Below, one piece after another: positions 24,490 through 32,600 of a stretch of DNA of 37,896 nt. The notes beneath the pieces are model-generated. The model saw only the letters and a program-made list of their open reading frames with translations. It was not told the origin of the DNA and searched no databases. The DNA comes from Nocardioides sp. CFH 31398 (GTDB lineage Bacteria; Actinomycetota; Actinomycetes; Propionibacteriales; Nocardioidaceae), in NCBI RefSeq assembly GCF_022436705.1, contig NZ_JAKUHT010000016.1:1-37896 (forward strand), read 5' to 3'. The translations under genes were made by a program, and so were the position numbers. Position 1 is the first letter of the stretch. Each line of letters starts with the position of its first letter.

Positions 24490-25388
24490 GACCCGGCGGC
24501 GTGCGGGGCCGCCTCGCCGTCGGGCACCGCCCCTGCCGTCGTCCCGACGTCGCGCGGGCTCATCGCCCAGCGGATCGTGCGGGTGGCGGCCTCGCCGGCG
24601 GCGCGGACGGCGGTCTGCTCGACGCCCGGCAGCAGCGGCAGGCGCAGCGGGAGCCGCGTCCACCACGGCATCAGGCCGATGCCGGCCGCCATGAGCACGC
24701 CGTACGGCGCCCGGGCCGGCAGCGGCAGGTCGGGGTGCAGCACGAGGTGGCGCACGGCCTCCCGGGCGTGGCGGGTGCCCCGCAGCTCGGGGCGGAAGTC
24801 GCGGAGCACCTGCGCGAGCTCGGCCTCCGTCCGAGGCGGGTCGAGGACGCCGAGGCGGGCGCTGACCTCCCCGACCTGGGCGACGTAGGTGTCGCGCTCG
24901 TCCTGCGTCAGCTCGTCGTCGCCGTAGACGGTGTGGGAGCGCAGGAAGCTGTCCGCCTCGGCGGCGTGCACCCAGGCGAGCAGGTGCGGGTCGGAGGCGG
25001 CGTACGGCGTGCCGTCGGGCATCGTGCCGCGCACCCGGTCGTGGATGCTGCGGACGGCCGTGACGGCCTGCTCGGCGTACTGCGCCGGGCCGAACGTGGT
25101 GACGGCGAGGAACTGGCTGGTGCGCGCCAGGCGGCCCCACATGTCGACCCGGAAGCCGGAGTTCTCGGCGACCGCCGTCATGGCGACGGGGTGCATGGTC
25201 TGCAGCAGGACCGCCCGGATGCCGCCGATGAACATGGCGGCGTCGCTGTGCACGCGGGCGATGGGGCTGTCGGGCTCGAACCACCGGGGCCCCGGGGTGT
25301 CGTGGATGCGTTCGCGCTGCCGCGGACCGTCGGGTCCGGCGACGCGCGCGAAGATCATCTGACCGAGTCGGTCGCGCACGGCGTCCAT
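24486..25388 (-). CDS. MpaB/latex-clearing-protein-family oxygenase (DUF2236)
   Basis: A 300-residue protein of the DUF2236 family, which includes rubber oxygenase Lcp and fungal MpaB. AVLLQTMHPVAMTAVAENSG carries the conserved His66, and WGRLARTSQFL contains R86 and T90, an R-x3-T spacing like Lcp R164/T168. Later blocks AWVHAAEADSFL and VLMAAGIGLMPWW are typical. The family binds b-type heme and cleaves or oxidises hydrocarbon chains; the substrate here is unknown. No export signal is seen. It is translationally coupled to the HD gene downstream. Confidence 0.85.
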   Translation of the reverse strand: MDAVRDRLGQMIFARVAGPDGPRQRERIHDTPGPRWFEPDSPIARVHSDAAMFIGGIRAVLLQTMHPVAMTAVAENSGFRVDMWGRLARTSQFLAVTTFGPAQYAEQAVTAVRSIHDRVRGTMPDGTPYAASDPHLLAWVHAAEADSFLRSHTVYGDDELTQDERDTYVAQVGEVSARLGVLDPPRTEAELAQVLRDFRPELRGTRHAREAVRHLVLHPDLPLPARAPYGVLMAAGIGLMPWWTRLPLRLPLLPGVEQTAVRAAGEAATRTIRWAMSPRDVGTTAGAVPDGEAAPHAAGS

Positions 25389-25396
25389 GTCAGTCG

Positions 25397-25402
25397 AGCG
25401 TA
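25397..25402 (-). promoter_or_regulatory. Candidate -10 box TACGCT for the MpaB-family gene
   Basis: On the minus strand TACGCT ends 8 nt before ATG 25388. A -35 at normal spacing would fall inside the hairpin at 25404-25431, so promoter and terminator of adjacent units would overlap. Confidence 0.4.
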
Positions 25403-25403
25403 C

Positions 25404-25431
25404 GGACCCCCGCCCACCCGGGCGGGGGTCC
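25404..25431 (-). terminator. Terminator of the Tat/DUF4331/His-rich operon
   Basis: A perfect 12-bp stem, GGACCCCCGCCC at 25404-25415 and its complement at 25420-25431, with a 4-nt loop, 6 nt after the stop of the His-rich gene. It is very stable, with no T-tract. Confidence 0.75.
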
Positions 25432-25437
25432 GCTGCG

Positions 25438-25845
25438 CTACTCCGGCGTGCGGAGGCCGGGCCAGTCGACCTCGGTGACGGTCCCACCGGAGATCTCCGC
25501 CGTGAGCACGGCGGTGTCGGCCCCGACGGGGCAGAGCAGGTAGCGACCCTGCGTCAGCTCGGGGTAGACCAGGCTCGGTCGCGGGCCACCGGGAGTCGGC
25601 CGCACGACGACCGCGACGTGGTCGTGGTGGTGACCGTGACCGTGGCCGTGACCGGCCGCGTGCTCCGCGTCGTGGACCCGGAGGGCGGCCAGGTCCGTGC
25701 CCTCCGGGTGGATCTCGACCTCGTCACCGACGGTGTGCGCGGGCATGTTCACCACGAGAGCCCCGACGTCACCACCGACGTCGAGCAGGACTGATCCGGT
25801 CCCTGCGTGGGGGTTCTCCACGCTCGCCGGGCTCCCGTCGTCCAT
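25438..25845 (-). CDS. His-rich small protein of unknown function
   Basis: A 135-residue protein. Residues 17-55 (SVLLDVGGDVGALVVNMPAH, then VGDEVEIHPEG) and 95-130 (RYLLCPVGADTAVLTAEISG, then GTVTEVDW) look like a small beta-sandwich. Between them is a His cluster with nine histidines between residues 58 and 76 (GHGHGHGHHHDH), a likely Zn, Ni or Cu site. The beta frame resembles small actinobacterial proteins of no known function (from memory). ATG at 25845 shares its A with the stop of the DUF4331 gene (TGATG); GTG at 25848 is also possible. Last gene of the three-gene operon. No signal peptide. Confidence 0.82.
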   Translation of the reverse strand: MDDGSPASVENPHAGTGSVLLDVGGDVGALVVNMPAHTVGDEVEIHPEGTDLAALRVHDAEHAAGHGHGHGHHHDHVAVVVRPTPGGPRPSLVYPELTQGRYLLCPVGADTAVLTAEISGGTVTEVDWPGLRTPE

Positions 25846-27236
25846 CACCCCTGGTCGCCTCCGTCGTCCACCGTGCCCGGACGGGTCTGGTAGCCGCCGG
25901 ACGGGTCCTGGAGGTACGGGAACGCGTTGGTCCCCGGCGCGGCCGACTGCGTTCCGTCGGTCAGCTGGGTGGCGGCGTCGTCCGGCTCGTAGTCCGGGTC
26001 GACGAGGGGGATGGTCGCGCCCGCGACGGCCCGCAGCTCGATGGCCACGATGTCGTCGTTGACACGCCGACCGTTCGGGAAGCCGGCGAGGTCGCCGCCG
26101 ATGATCCCGAGCCGGCTCTGGTCGCCCGGCTGGGTCGGGGGGATGGCCACGTTCAGCCGCAGCATGTCGGCCTGGGTGGGGCCGGTGAAGTTCTGGAAGT
26201 CGTCGACCACCCCCTTCGGGATGCCGGTGTGCAGGATCGCGTTCAGGTCGGCTCGTGGCTTGTCGTACGCCTGGAGGTTCGGGAACACGTCCGGGTACAG
26301 CACCGGCAGGAGCTTGGCGAGCTCCGGGCGGTCGACGTACTTGCGGAAGCGGCGGTCGGCCGACGGCTGGCCCGCGTTCCAACGGTCCTTGTCGCCCATC
26401 GGGATGAGGACCTCGTTGACGAGCGGGTTGCCCAGGCGGGAGACCTGGCGGTAGGGGCCGGTGCCGGTCTTCGTCCCGGTGTCGGGGTCGATGACCGTGG
26501 AGGTGCGGCGCTCGGCCGTCGCCCAGATGCCGAGGGTGGCGAACTTGTTGTACCGGTTGGAGGGCTCGTTCTTGTAGCGGGTCAGCCGGGAGATGGGCAC
26601 CTGGATCGCGATGGTGTGCACGTTGCACGCCTGCACGGAGTTGACGCCGTCCATGGCCGCCATCGGGATGAGGTGGGCCTCGTTGAAGGGGCGGAGCGCA
26701 CCGAGGTCGAAGATGCTGCCGAGGTCGACGTTGAACGCGTCGGCCCGCTGGCCGCAGAAGAACCAGGTGCCCTTGCGCTTGACCGTCGCCTGCTCGGCGA
26801 GCTGCGAGTAGTTCGGCGTGCTCCGGACCCCCACGTTGACCGGCGGAACGGGCAGGTTCTGTCCGAAGACCTCGGTCTGACCGCCTTCAATCCGTGTGGC
26901 CTTGTAGAACTGCGGACGGTTCCAGTTCTCGCTGTCGATCGAGTCGATCGGGCCCGTGTTGTAGAGGAAGGAGTTGGGGTTGCGAACCTCGGTGCGGAAC
27001 TCGAACTGGTAGATGATGTCCGACTCCGCGGTCGCGTTGTTCGCGATGTGGATGCGGTAGCGGACGTCGTCCGAGAACTCGTAGAAGTTCGGGCCGCCGT
27101 ACGGCTGCTGGAGCGGGAGGAAGTTCGCGATGATCGTCACGAACGACGGGCGGTCCGGGGAGACGAAGGCGTAGACGTCGGTGTTGTCGGCCGCCGGGTC
27201 CTGCGAGATCTCCGGTGCTTCGCGGTGGCTGGACAT
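25845..27236 (-). CDS. DUF4331 protein
   Basis: A 463-residue protein of the DUF4331 family. It starts with the family signature SSHREAPEISQDPAADNTDVYAF and continues FVTIIANFLPLQQP, YRIHIANNATAESDIIYQFEF. Later segments (PNLQAYDKPRADLNAILHTG, GFPNGRRVNDDIVAIELRAV) are also typical. The family is largely beta-stranded, with conserved acidic and His residues, but its function is unknown. There is no signal peptide, although many DUF4331 proteins are exported. It is coupled by TGATG both to the Tat-signal gene upstream and to the His-rich gene downstream, so the three are made together. Confidence 0.92.
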   Translation of the reverse strand: MSSHREAPEISQDPAADNTDVYAFVSPDRPSFVTIIANFLPLQQPYGGPNFYEFSDDVRYRIHIANNATAESDIIYQFEFRTEVRNPNSFLYNTGPIDSIDSENWNRPQFYKATRIEGGQTEVFGQNLPVPPVNVGVRSTPNYSQLAEQATVKRKGTWFFCGQRADAFNVDLGSIFDLGALRPFNEAHLIPMAAMDGVNSVQACNVHTIAIQVPISRLTRYKNEPSNRYNKFATLGIWATAERRTSTVIDPDTGTKTGTGPYRQVSRLGNPLVNEVLIPMGDKDRWNAGQPSADRRFRKYVDRPELAKLLPVLYPDVFPNLQAYDKPRADLNAILHTGIPKGVVDDFQNFTGPTQADMLRLNVAIPPTQPGDQSRLGIIGGDLAGFPNGRRVNDDIVAIELRAVAGATIPLVDPDYEPDDAATQLTDGTQSAAPGTNAFPYLQDPSGGYQTRPGTVDDGGDQG

Positions 27237-27490
27237 CAGCGGCTCCCGGCGGCGTTGAGGAGACGGGTGACGAGGTCGCGGTCCTTGACTACGACCTCGC
27301 GCTCGCCGACGAGCAGGGTGACGGTGTCGCCGCGGTGGTCGTCGACGAGGGCGACCACGCGCTCCTGCGCGCGGTCGGCTCGCGGCCGTGCGGACGCGGA
27401 CGCGGTGAACGCCCCCGCCCCGGTGACCGCGACGGCGCCGAGTCCGGCTCCTGACGCGGCGATGAAGCTTCTCCTGCTGGTGTCGCTCAT
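27236..27490 (-). CDS. Small Tat-signal protein
   Basis: An 84-residue protein that starts MSDTSRRSFIAASG, a good twin-arginine motif (S-R-R-x-F-I), followed by a weakly hydrophobic Ala/Gly core and a cleavage-like ASA-RP near residue 34. The mature part is about 50 residues (VVALVDDHRGDTVTLLVGER, EVVVKDRDLVTRLLNAAGSR) and matches nothing I know. ATG at 27490 has GGGAG upstream. Its stop shares a base with the DUF4331 ATG. A small Tat protein ahead of signal-less partners is reminiscent of the MelC1/MelC2 tyrosinase system, in which the small protein carries its partner out. Confidence 0.82.
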   Translation of the reverse strand: MSDTSRRSFIAASGAGLGAVAVTGAGAFTASASARPRADRAQERVVALVDDHRGDTVTLLVGEREVVVKDRDLVTRLLNAAGSR

Positions 27491-27611
27491 GGGTTCTCCC
27501 AATCGAGGACCGCGCGCGCGGCTCGGGCGCGCGCGGAGTGCGGGTGTGATCCGGGCCATACGGCGTTCGGAGCCACCCACCCCCCCGGATGGGGGTCCTC
27601 GCTGTGGATTT

Positions 27612-28169
27612 CTAGGACTGTCGCGCGGGCCGCGCGAGACGCGCGAGCAGCCGGTCGAGGTCGTCGTCCACGGTGACGATGCCGGCGGCCTCGGGACGGA
27701 CGAAACCCGCCTCGACCATGTGGTCGCGCAGCACGAGCAGCGGCTGCCAGAAGCCACCGACGTCGAGGAAGCCGCTGGGCTTGTCGTGGATGCCGATCTG
27801 CGCCCAGGTCCACTGCTCGGCGACCTCGTCGAGGGTCCCGGCGCCCCCGGGCAGCACGAGGAACGCGTCGGAGGCGTCGGCCATCGCCTGCTTGCGCTCG
27901 TGCATGGTGCCGACCTCGGTGAGCGTGGTGAGGCCGGTGTGGGCGACCTCGCGGGCGAACAGGTCGCGGGGGATGACCCCGAGGACGTCGCCACCCGCCG
28001 CCAGCGCGGCGTCCGCGACCTCGCCCATCAGGCCGACGCGCCCGCCGCCGTACACGAGACGGACGCCGCGCTCGGCGAGCGTGCGCCCCACCAGCCGGGC
28101 CGCCTCGGCGTACGCCGGGTCGACGCCGGAGCTCGAGCCGCAGAACACCGCCACCGACCGCAGACCCAT
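27612..28169 (-). CDS. LOG-family protein (TIGR00730-type)
   Basis: A 185-residue Rossmann-like protein. SVAVFCGSSSGVDPAY at the start, LVYGGGRVGLMGEVADAAL, MHERKQAM and VLPGGAGTLDEVAEQ are the full set of LOG motifs, including PGGxGTxxE. LOG enzymes release the base from cytokinin ribotides or other nucleoside monophosphates; in bacteria many are general nucleotide phosphoribohydrolases. ATG at 28169 gives the normal length. The 121-bp gap after it holds the probable promoter of the Tat/DUF4331 operon; no clear terminator is seen. Confidence 0.92.
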   Translation of the reverse strand: MGLRSVAVFCGSSSGVDPAYAEAARLVGRTLAERGVRLVYGGGRVGLMGEVADAALAAGGDVLGVIPRDLFAREVAHTGLTTLTEVGTMHERKQAMADASDAFLVLPGGAGTLDEVAEQWTWAQIGIHDKPSGFLDVGGFWQPLLVLRDHMVEAGFVRPEAAGIVTVDDDLDRLLARLARPARQS

Positions 28170-28230
28170 GCGCCGATCCTGTCAGGACCGCCCCGGGCCG
28201 CCAGCCGTAGGTCGAGGAGCATGACCCTCA

Positions 28231-28309
28231 GGTGGTCGAGCAGCACGCGAGCTCTGCGAGCGAGCGTCGTCGAGACCGCGGTGGGGGGTCTCGACGGGTT
28301 GGACCGACG
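28231..28309. repeat. REP-like repeat copy A
   Basis: Begins GGTGGTCGAGCAGC, contains GTCGTCGAGACC, then GGTCTCGAC. The last two form an inverted pair (28267-28278 and 28287-28295). Two more related copies follow in the same 457-bp intergenic gap (28170-28626). The remainder of the gap has no protein-like reading frame. Confidence 0.7.
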
Positions 28310-28320
28310 GTCGTGGTCGT

Positions 28321-28396
28321 GGTGGTCTCGACGACGGGGAACCGCTAGCGCCCTTCGACGGGCTCAGGAACCACGGCTCGGCTGCTCGACCACCTG
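28321..28396. repeat. REP-like repeat copy C, inverted
   Basis: The reverse complement of this stretch begins CAGGTGGTCGAGCAGC and ends GTCGTCGAGACCACC, the same two ends as copies A and B. Its middle contains CCTTCGACGGGCTCAGGAAC, a wording common in intergenic repeats of high-GC bacteria. Confidence 0.6.
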
Positions 28397-28473
28397 CGGC
28401 CGCAACAGGACGAAGTGAGCGAGTTCGGGCTCGCAGATCGCACACATCGTCCTGCGCTGGCCGTGGTGGCACC

Positions 28474-28575
28474 GCTGCTCGACCATCTGAGCCCATGGTG
28501 GTCGAGCAGCAAGAGAGCGCAGCGCGCGCGTCGTCGAGATCACGGTGAGGGTCTCGACAAGCTCGACCGGCGGTG
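28474..28575. repeat. REP-like repeat copy B with inverted half-unit
   Basis: GGTGGTCGAGCAGC at 28497-28510 is followed by GTCGTCGAGATC and GGGTCTCGACAAGCTCGACC, as in copy A. Immediately before it, GCTGCTCGACCAT (28474-28486) is an inverted half-unit that can pair with the start of copy B, giving a large hairpin. Confidence 0.65.
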
Positions 28576-28626
28576 GTGCGGACCGACGTCGACACTCGAC
28601 AGGTCCCGACGGCGCTGAGCCGGCCG

Positions 28627-30270
28627 CTACAGCGTCGAGAGGTCCTCGGCGTCGACGATGCGGTAGGCGTAGCCCTGCTCGGCGAGGAAGCGCTGGCGGT
28701 TGGCGGCGAAGTCCGCGTCGACGGTGTCCCGGGAGACGACCGTGTAGAACCGCGCCGTCCGGCCGTCGGTCTTCGGGCGCAGCAGGCGGCCGAGGCGCTG
28801 CGCCTCCTCCTGCCGCGACCCGAACGAGCCGGACACCTGGATGGCCACCTCCGCCCCGGGCAGGTCGATCGAGAAGTTGGCGACCTTCGAGACGACCAGC
28901 AGGCGCTCCTCGCCCGAGCGGAACGCCTCGAACAGCCGCTGCCGCTCCCTGACCGGCGTCTCGCCCTTGATGACGGGCGCCCCGAGGGCCTCGGCGAGCT
29001 CGTCGAGCTGGTCGATGAACTGGCCGATCACCAGCGTCGGCGCCTCCGGGTGCCGGTCGACGAGGGCCTTCACCACCCGCGTCTTCTGCGCGGTCGTGGC
29101 GGCGAGCCGGTAGCGCTCCTCCGGCTCGGAGGTGGCGTAGACCAGCCGGTCGGAGTCGGGCAGCGACACCCGGACCTCCACGCAGTCCGCGGGCGCGATC
29201 CAGCCCTGGGACTCGATGTCCTTCCACGGGGCGTCGTACCGCTTGGGCCCGATGAGGCTGAACACGTCGCCCTCGCGACCGTCCTCGCGCACCAGCGTCG
29301 CGGTCAGGCCGATGCGCCGCCGAGCCTGCAGGTTCGCGGTCATGCGGAAGATCGGGGCGGGCAGCAGGTGCACCTCGTCGTACACGATGAGGCCCCAGTC
29401 GCGGGCGTCGAGCAGCTCGAGGTGCGGGTAGACGCCCTTCCGCTTCGTGGTCAGCACCTGGTAGGTCGCGATCGTGACGGGGCGGACTTCCTTGACGGTG
29501 CCGGAGTACTCGCCGATCTCGTCCTCCGTCAGGGTCGTGCGACGGACCAGCTCGTCCTTCCACTGGCGCGCGGAGACCGTGTTGGTCACGAGGATCAGCG
29601 TGGTCGCCTGCGCCCGTGACATCGCCGCCGCGCCCACGAGGGTCTTCCCCGCACCGCAGGGCAGGACGACGACGCCGGAGCCGCCGTGCCAGAACGAGTC
29701 GGCGGCCTCCTCCTGGTATGGCCGCAGCGACCAGCCGTCGGTGTCCAGGGAGATCGGGTGGGCCTCGCCGTCGACGTACCCCGCGTAGTCCTCGGCGGGC
29801 CAGCCGATCTTCAGCAGCGCCTGCTTGAGGTTGCCCCGCTCGGAGGCATGGACGACGACGGTGTCGGGGTCGATGCGCTCGCCGAGCATCCCGGCGACCT
29901 TCTTCGCGCGCAGGACCTCCTCGAGCACCGGCCGGTCGGTGCTGACGAGCACCAGCCCGTGCAGCGGGTGCTTGTCGAGGCGCAGCCGGCCGTAGCGCGC
30001 CATCGTCTCGGCGACGTCGACGAGCAGCGCGTGCGGGACGGGGTAGCGGGAGTACTCCATCAGCGCGTCGACGACCTGCTCGGCGTCGTGCCCGGCGGCG
30101 CGGGCGTTCCAGAGCCCCAGCGGGGTCAGGCGGTAGGTGTGGACGTGCTCGGGGCTGCGCTCCAGCTCGGCGAACGGGGCGATCGCCTTGCGGCACTCGG
30201 CGGCCCGCTCGTGGTCGACCTCGAGCAGCAGGGTCTTGTCGGACTGCACGATCAGGGGGCCGTCACTCAC
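28627..30270 (-). CDS. XPB-type DNA repair helicase
   Basis: A 547-residue superfamily 2 helicase. The N-terminal part (1-175) is the XPB/Ssl2 N-terminal domain. The motor begins at LRPYQEEAADSFW; Walker A is PCGAGKT (204-210), the DEVH box is at 298-301, and GLTATLVRED (321-330) contains the R-E-D motif of XPB. The second RecA-like lobe ends with QVSGSFGSRQEEAQRLGRLLRPK, which carries the arginine finger. Bacterial XPB unwinds DNA 3'-5' and is thought to act in DNA repair. GTG at 30270 lies 6 nt after TAGGCT. It follows a helicase-associated/WYL gene on the same strand. Confidence 0.94.
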   Translation of the reverse strand: MSDGPLIVQSDKTLLLEVDHERAAECRKAIAPFAELERSPEHVHTYRLTPLGLWNARAAGHDAEQVVDALMEYSRYPVPHALLVDVAETMARYGRLRLDKHPLHGLVLVSTDRPVLEEVLRAKKVAGMLGERIDPDTVVVHASERGNLKQALLKIGWPAEDYAGYVDGEAHPISLDTDGWSLRPYQEEAADSFWHGGSGVVVLPCGAGKTLVGAAAMSRAQATTLILVTNTVSARQWKDELVRRTTLTEDEIGEYSGTVKEVRPVTIATYQVLTTKRKGVYPHLELLDARDWGLIVYDEVHLLPAPIFRMTANLQARRRIGLTATLVREDGREGDVFSLIGPKRYDAPWKDIESQGWIAPADCVEVRVSLPDSDRLVYATSEPEERYRLAATTAQKTRVVKALVDRHPEAPTLVIGQFIDQLDELAEALGAPVIKGETPVRERQRLFEAFRSGEERLLVVSKVANFSIDLPGAEVAIQVSGSFGSRQEEAQRLGRLLRPKTDGRTARFYTVVSRDTVDADFAANRQRFLAEQGYAYRIVDAEDLSTL

Positions 30271-30276
30271 CGGACA

Positions 30277-30282
30277 AGCCTA
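30277..30282 (-). promoter_or_regulatory. Leaderless-type -10 box TAGGCT for XPB
   Basis: TAGGCT on the minus strand ends 6 nt before the GTG at 30270, in the 31-bp gap after the helicase-associated gene, so XPB can be expressed from its own leaderless promoter. Confidence 0.55.
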
Positions 30283-30301
30283 CGGAGCGGCTGAGTGCGG
30301 C

Positions 30302-32593
30302 CTACGAGGCGTCGGCGCGACGGACCGCGGTGATGCGGTGCACGGCGAAGGTGCGCAGGTCGTCGGCGCGGTGGTCCCAGGCGGTGAGCGTGCCGCCCTC
30401 GACGCGTCGGGGCCTGACGAGGCGCTCGCTGCGCGCCCCGTGGGAGTCGACGTACGAGATGGTCACGGTCGCCCCGGTCTCGACGGCGTCGCGCAGCGCG
30501 GCCAGGCTGCCGCTGGGGGAGAGGGGCGCGGACAGCGTCGGCCGGTGGCGTGCCGCCTCGTCGCCGGCGCGCACGGCCCTCGCGACCTCGGCCCAGTGCT
30601 CCTCGCCGAGCGCCGAGCCCGGGGCGCCGGGCCCGGAGGTCCTCGCGGTCCGAGCCACCTTCGCGCGCTGCCGGGTGGTGCCGACCACGTGCACGCTCCC
30701 GTCCGCGCCCTCCACCACGGGGGCGGCGCCGAGCTGTCGCAGCGCCGGGACGAGGTCCTCGACCTCGAGGTCGGACACCACCACCGTCGGGGCGAGCCGT
30801 CGCAGGCCCAGCTCGCCGGCGCGCGGGTGGGACAGCAGCTCGGCCAGCGCGGTCTCGTCGTCGGCGCGCAGGAAGGACGACGCACGGCCGGCGCGCACCC
30901 TGCCGTGGGTGCGGGCCGCGTCGTCGACGAGGTAGGTCAGCGGCTGGGGGACCGGCGTCGCGGACACCCGGCCGACGAACGCGTGGACGTCGGCAGCCGC
31001 CCACCCGGCGTCGAGCGCGCGGCGCACCGACGCCGGGGTGAACCGGTAGACCGTCGCGCCGCCGCTCGACTCCACGTCCGCCACCAGGCCGAGCTCGCGT
31101 GCGACCTCCGGGGCCAGGGGCCCCGGGGCGACCGCGGTCAGGTCGGCCTGCAGCAGGACGTGCTCGACCGGAACCGGCAGGAGCGGCTCGAGCCGCGCGG
31201 CGGCGGCGTCGACCCCCTCGGTGACGAGCGCGCGGCCGTGGGGCGGCAGGGCCCCGAGCCCGGCGACGCCGAGGACGGCCGCCTCGCGCAGGGCCCACCG
31301 GGCGAGGTCGTCGCGCAGGCGGGGCCGTCGCGGCCGCACCCACCGCAGCCGCTCCACCAGGGAGTCCTCGTCGGCCAGCGCGAGACCGGGCTCGACCCCG
31401 GCCAGCTCGGCGAGCGCGACGCGCCGGGTCTCCGGCGCCAGGCTGGACGACAGCTCGGGGACCAGGGCGTTCCACGCCTTGCCGGCGTGGTCGCGCCCGC
31501 CGACGAGGCCGGGCACGCGGGAGGTGCTCAGCCACGTCGCGGCGAGCAGCGTCCACCGCTGGGCCTGGTCGCGGGCCGACCAGGCGTCGTACGCCGGGGT
31601 GGGGAGCCAGGCCGGGGTGCCCTCGAGGTCGGTGCCCACCGCGAGCAGCCCGGCCGCCGCGGCCACCTCGACGAGCACGGCCGCGTCGGCCTCGCCGACG
31701 CCCAGCAGGGTGGCCGTCGCCCGCAGGTCGCGGACGGCGAGGCCCCCGCTGCGCAGGGTGACCGGTGGGTCGGCCCCCCACGCCTCGCAGAGCTGCTCGG
31801 TCCGCCGTACCGCCTCGGTGGCCGCGCCGACCGCCGCCTGCTCGCAGCGGCGCGCGTCGCGTGCGGTGGTGCCGAGCGCCGGGACGGCGTCGACCGGCTC
31901 GCGGGTGGTGCGGCCGCCGCGCAGGGCCAGGCCCACCTCGCCGGGTAGCTCGACGGTGCCGGGCGGCGCGTCGGAGCCCGCCGGCACGAGCACGCCCGCG
32001 GCGAGCAGCTCCTCGACGGGGCTCGCCGGCTCGCCCTGCGGGGCCGACGGCCGCCGGGCGCTGCCCGTGGTGCCGCGACCGCCGTGGGCGTCCACGTGGT
32101 CGGCGAGGGCGCGGGCCTCGGGGCTCAACGCCGCCAGCCGCTCCGCCAGCGTCGCGGGGGGCAGCGGGTCGGCCGACACCGGCCGCAGGCCGCTGCCCGG
32201 ACCGGCGGCGCCCGAGGTCAGCAGGTCGGTCACCGCGGCCAGCGGCCGCAGGCCCCCGGGCGCCTCCCAGACGAGGGCGAGGTCCACCAGACGGTGCGCG
32301 GCGGCGCCAGTCACGGCAGGATCTGCGCTGACGCGCTCGACGAGGTCCTCCGCGGAGGTTTGGCCGAGCACGACCAGGGCATCAAGGACGAGGAGCTCGG
32401 CGTGGGTCAGCAGGTCGAGTGCACGCAGCAAGGAGGTTCGGGTGGCCGCCCGTGACGCAAGCTGTCCGGAGTCCGCGGGGACCGGCGTGCCCAGGTCGGC
32501 GCGCTCGGTGAGCAGGCGCACGAGCCGCTCGTCGGGCCAGGCGCGCAGCCGGTCCGCGAGCGTCCGGCCCGCGGTGCTGGACGAGGAGGACAT
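30302..32593 (-). CDS. Helicase-associated (XPB/Ssl2-like) protein with WYL-like C-terminus
   Basis: A 763-residue protein. The first 470 residues are mostly helical and include winged-helix-like segments (LADRLRAWPDERLVRLLTER, LTHAELLVLDALVVLG). Residues about 475-640 (VEHVLLQADLTAVAPGPL, YRFTPASVRRALDAGWAAAD, RTHGRVRAG) match the Helicase_C_3 domain found with XPB. Residues about 690-763 (ATVTISYVDSHGARSERLVR, TAWDHRADDLRTFAVHRITA) resemble a WYL domain. It has no helicase motor. It lies next to XPB in many actinobacteria (from memory), so it is a likely partner. ATG at 32593 follows TACCGT by 7 nt. Confidence 0.88.
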   Translation of the reverse strand: MSSSSSTAGRTLADRLRAWPDERLVRLLTERADLGTPVPADSGQLASRAATRTSLLRALDLLTHAELLVLDALVVLGQTSAEDLVERVSADPAVTGAAAHRLVDLALVWEAPGGLRPLAAVTDLLTSGAAGPGSGLRPVSADPLPPATLAERLAALSPEARALADHVDAHGGRGTTGSARRPSAPQGEPASPVEELLAAGVLVPAGSDAPPGTVELPGEVGLALRGGRTTREPVDAVPALGTTARDARRCEQAAVGAATEAVRRTEQLCEAWGADPPVTLRSGGLAVRDLRATATLLGVGEADAAVLVEVAAAAGLLAVGTDLEGTPAWLPTPAYDAWSARDQAQRWTLLAATWLSTSRVPGLVGGRDHAGKAWNALVPELSSSLAPETRRVALAELAGVEPGLALADEDSLVERLRWVRPRRPRLRDDLARWALREAAVLGVAGLGALPPHGRALVTEGVDAAAARLEPLLPVPVEHVLLQADLTAVAPGPLAPEVARELGLVADVESSGGATVYRFTPASVRRALDAGWAAADVHAFVGRVSATPVPQPLTYLVDDAARTHGRVRAGRASSFLRADDETALAELLSHPRAGELGLRRLAPTVVVSDLEVEDLVPALRQLGAAPVVEGADGSVHVVGTTRQRAKVARTARTSGPGAPGSALGEEHWAEVARAVRAGDEAARHRPTLSAPLSPSGSLAALRDAVETGATVTISYVDSHGARSERLVRPRRVEGGTLTAWDHRADDLRTFAVHRITAVRRADAS

Positions 32594-32600
32594 CCGCACC

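Noticed and set aside
28182..28595. Possible small genes in the 28.2-28.6 kb gap
   Set aside because: All frames are made of the repeated GTCGAGCAGC-type units and have no normal codon bias.
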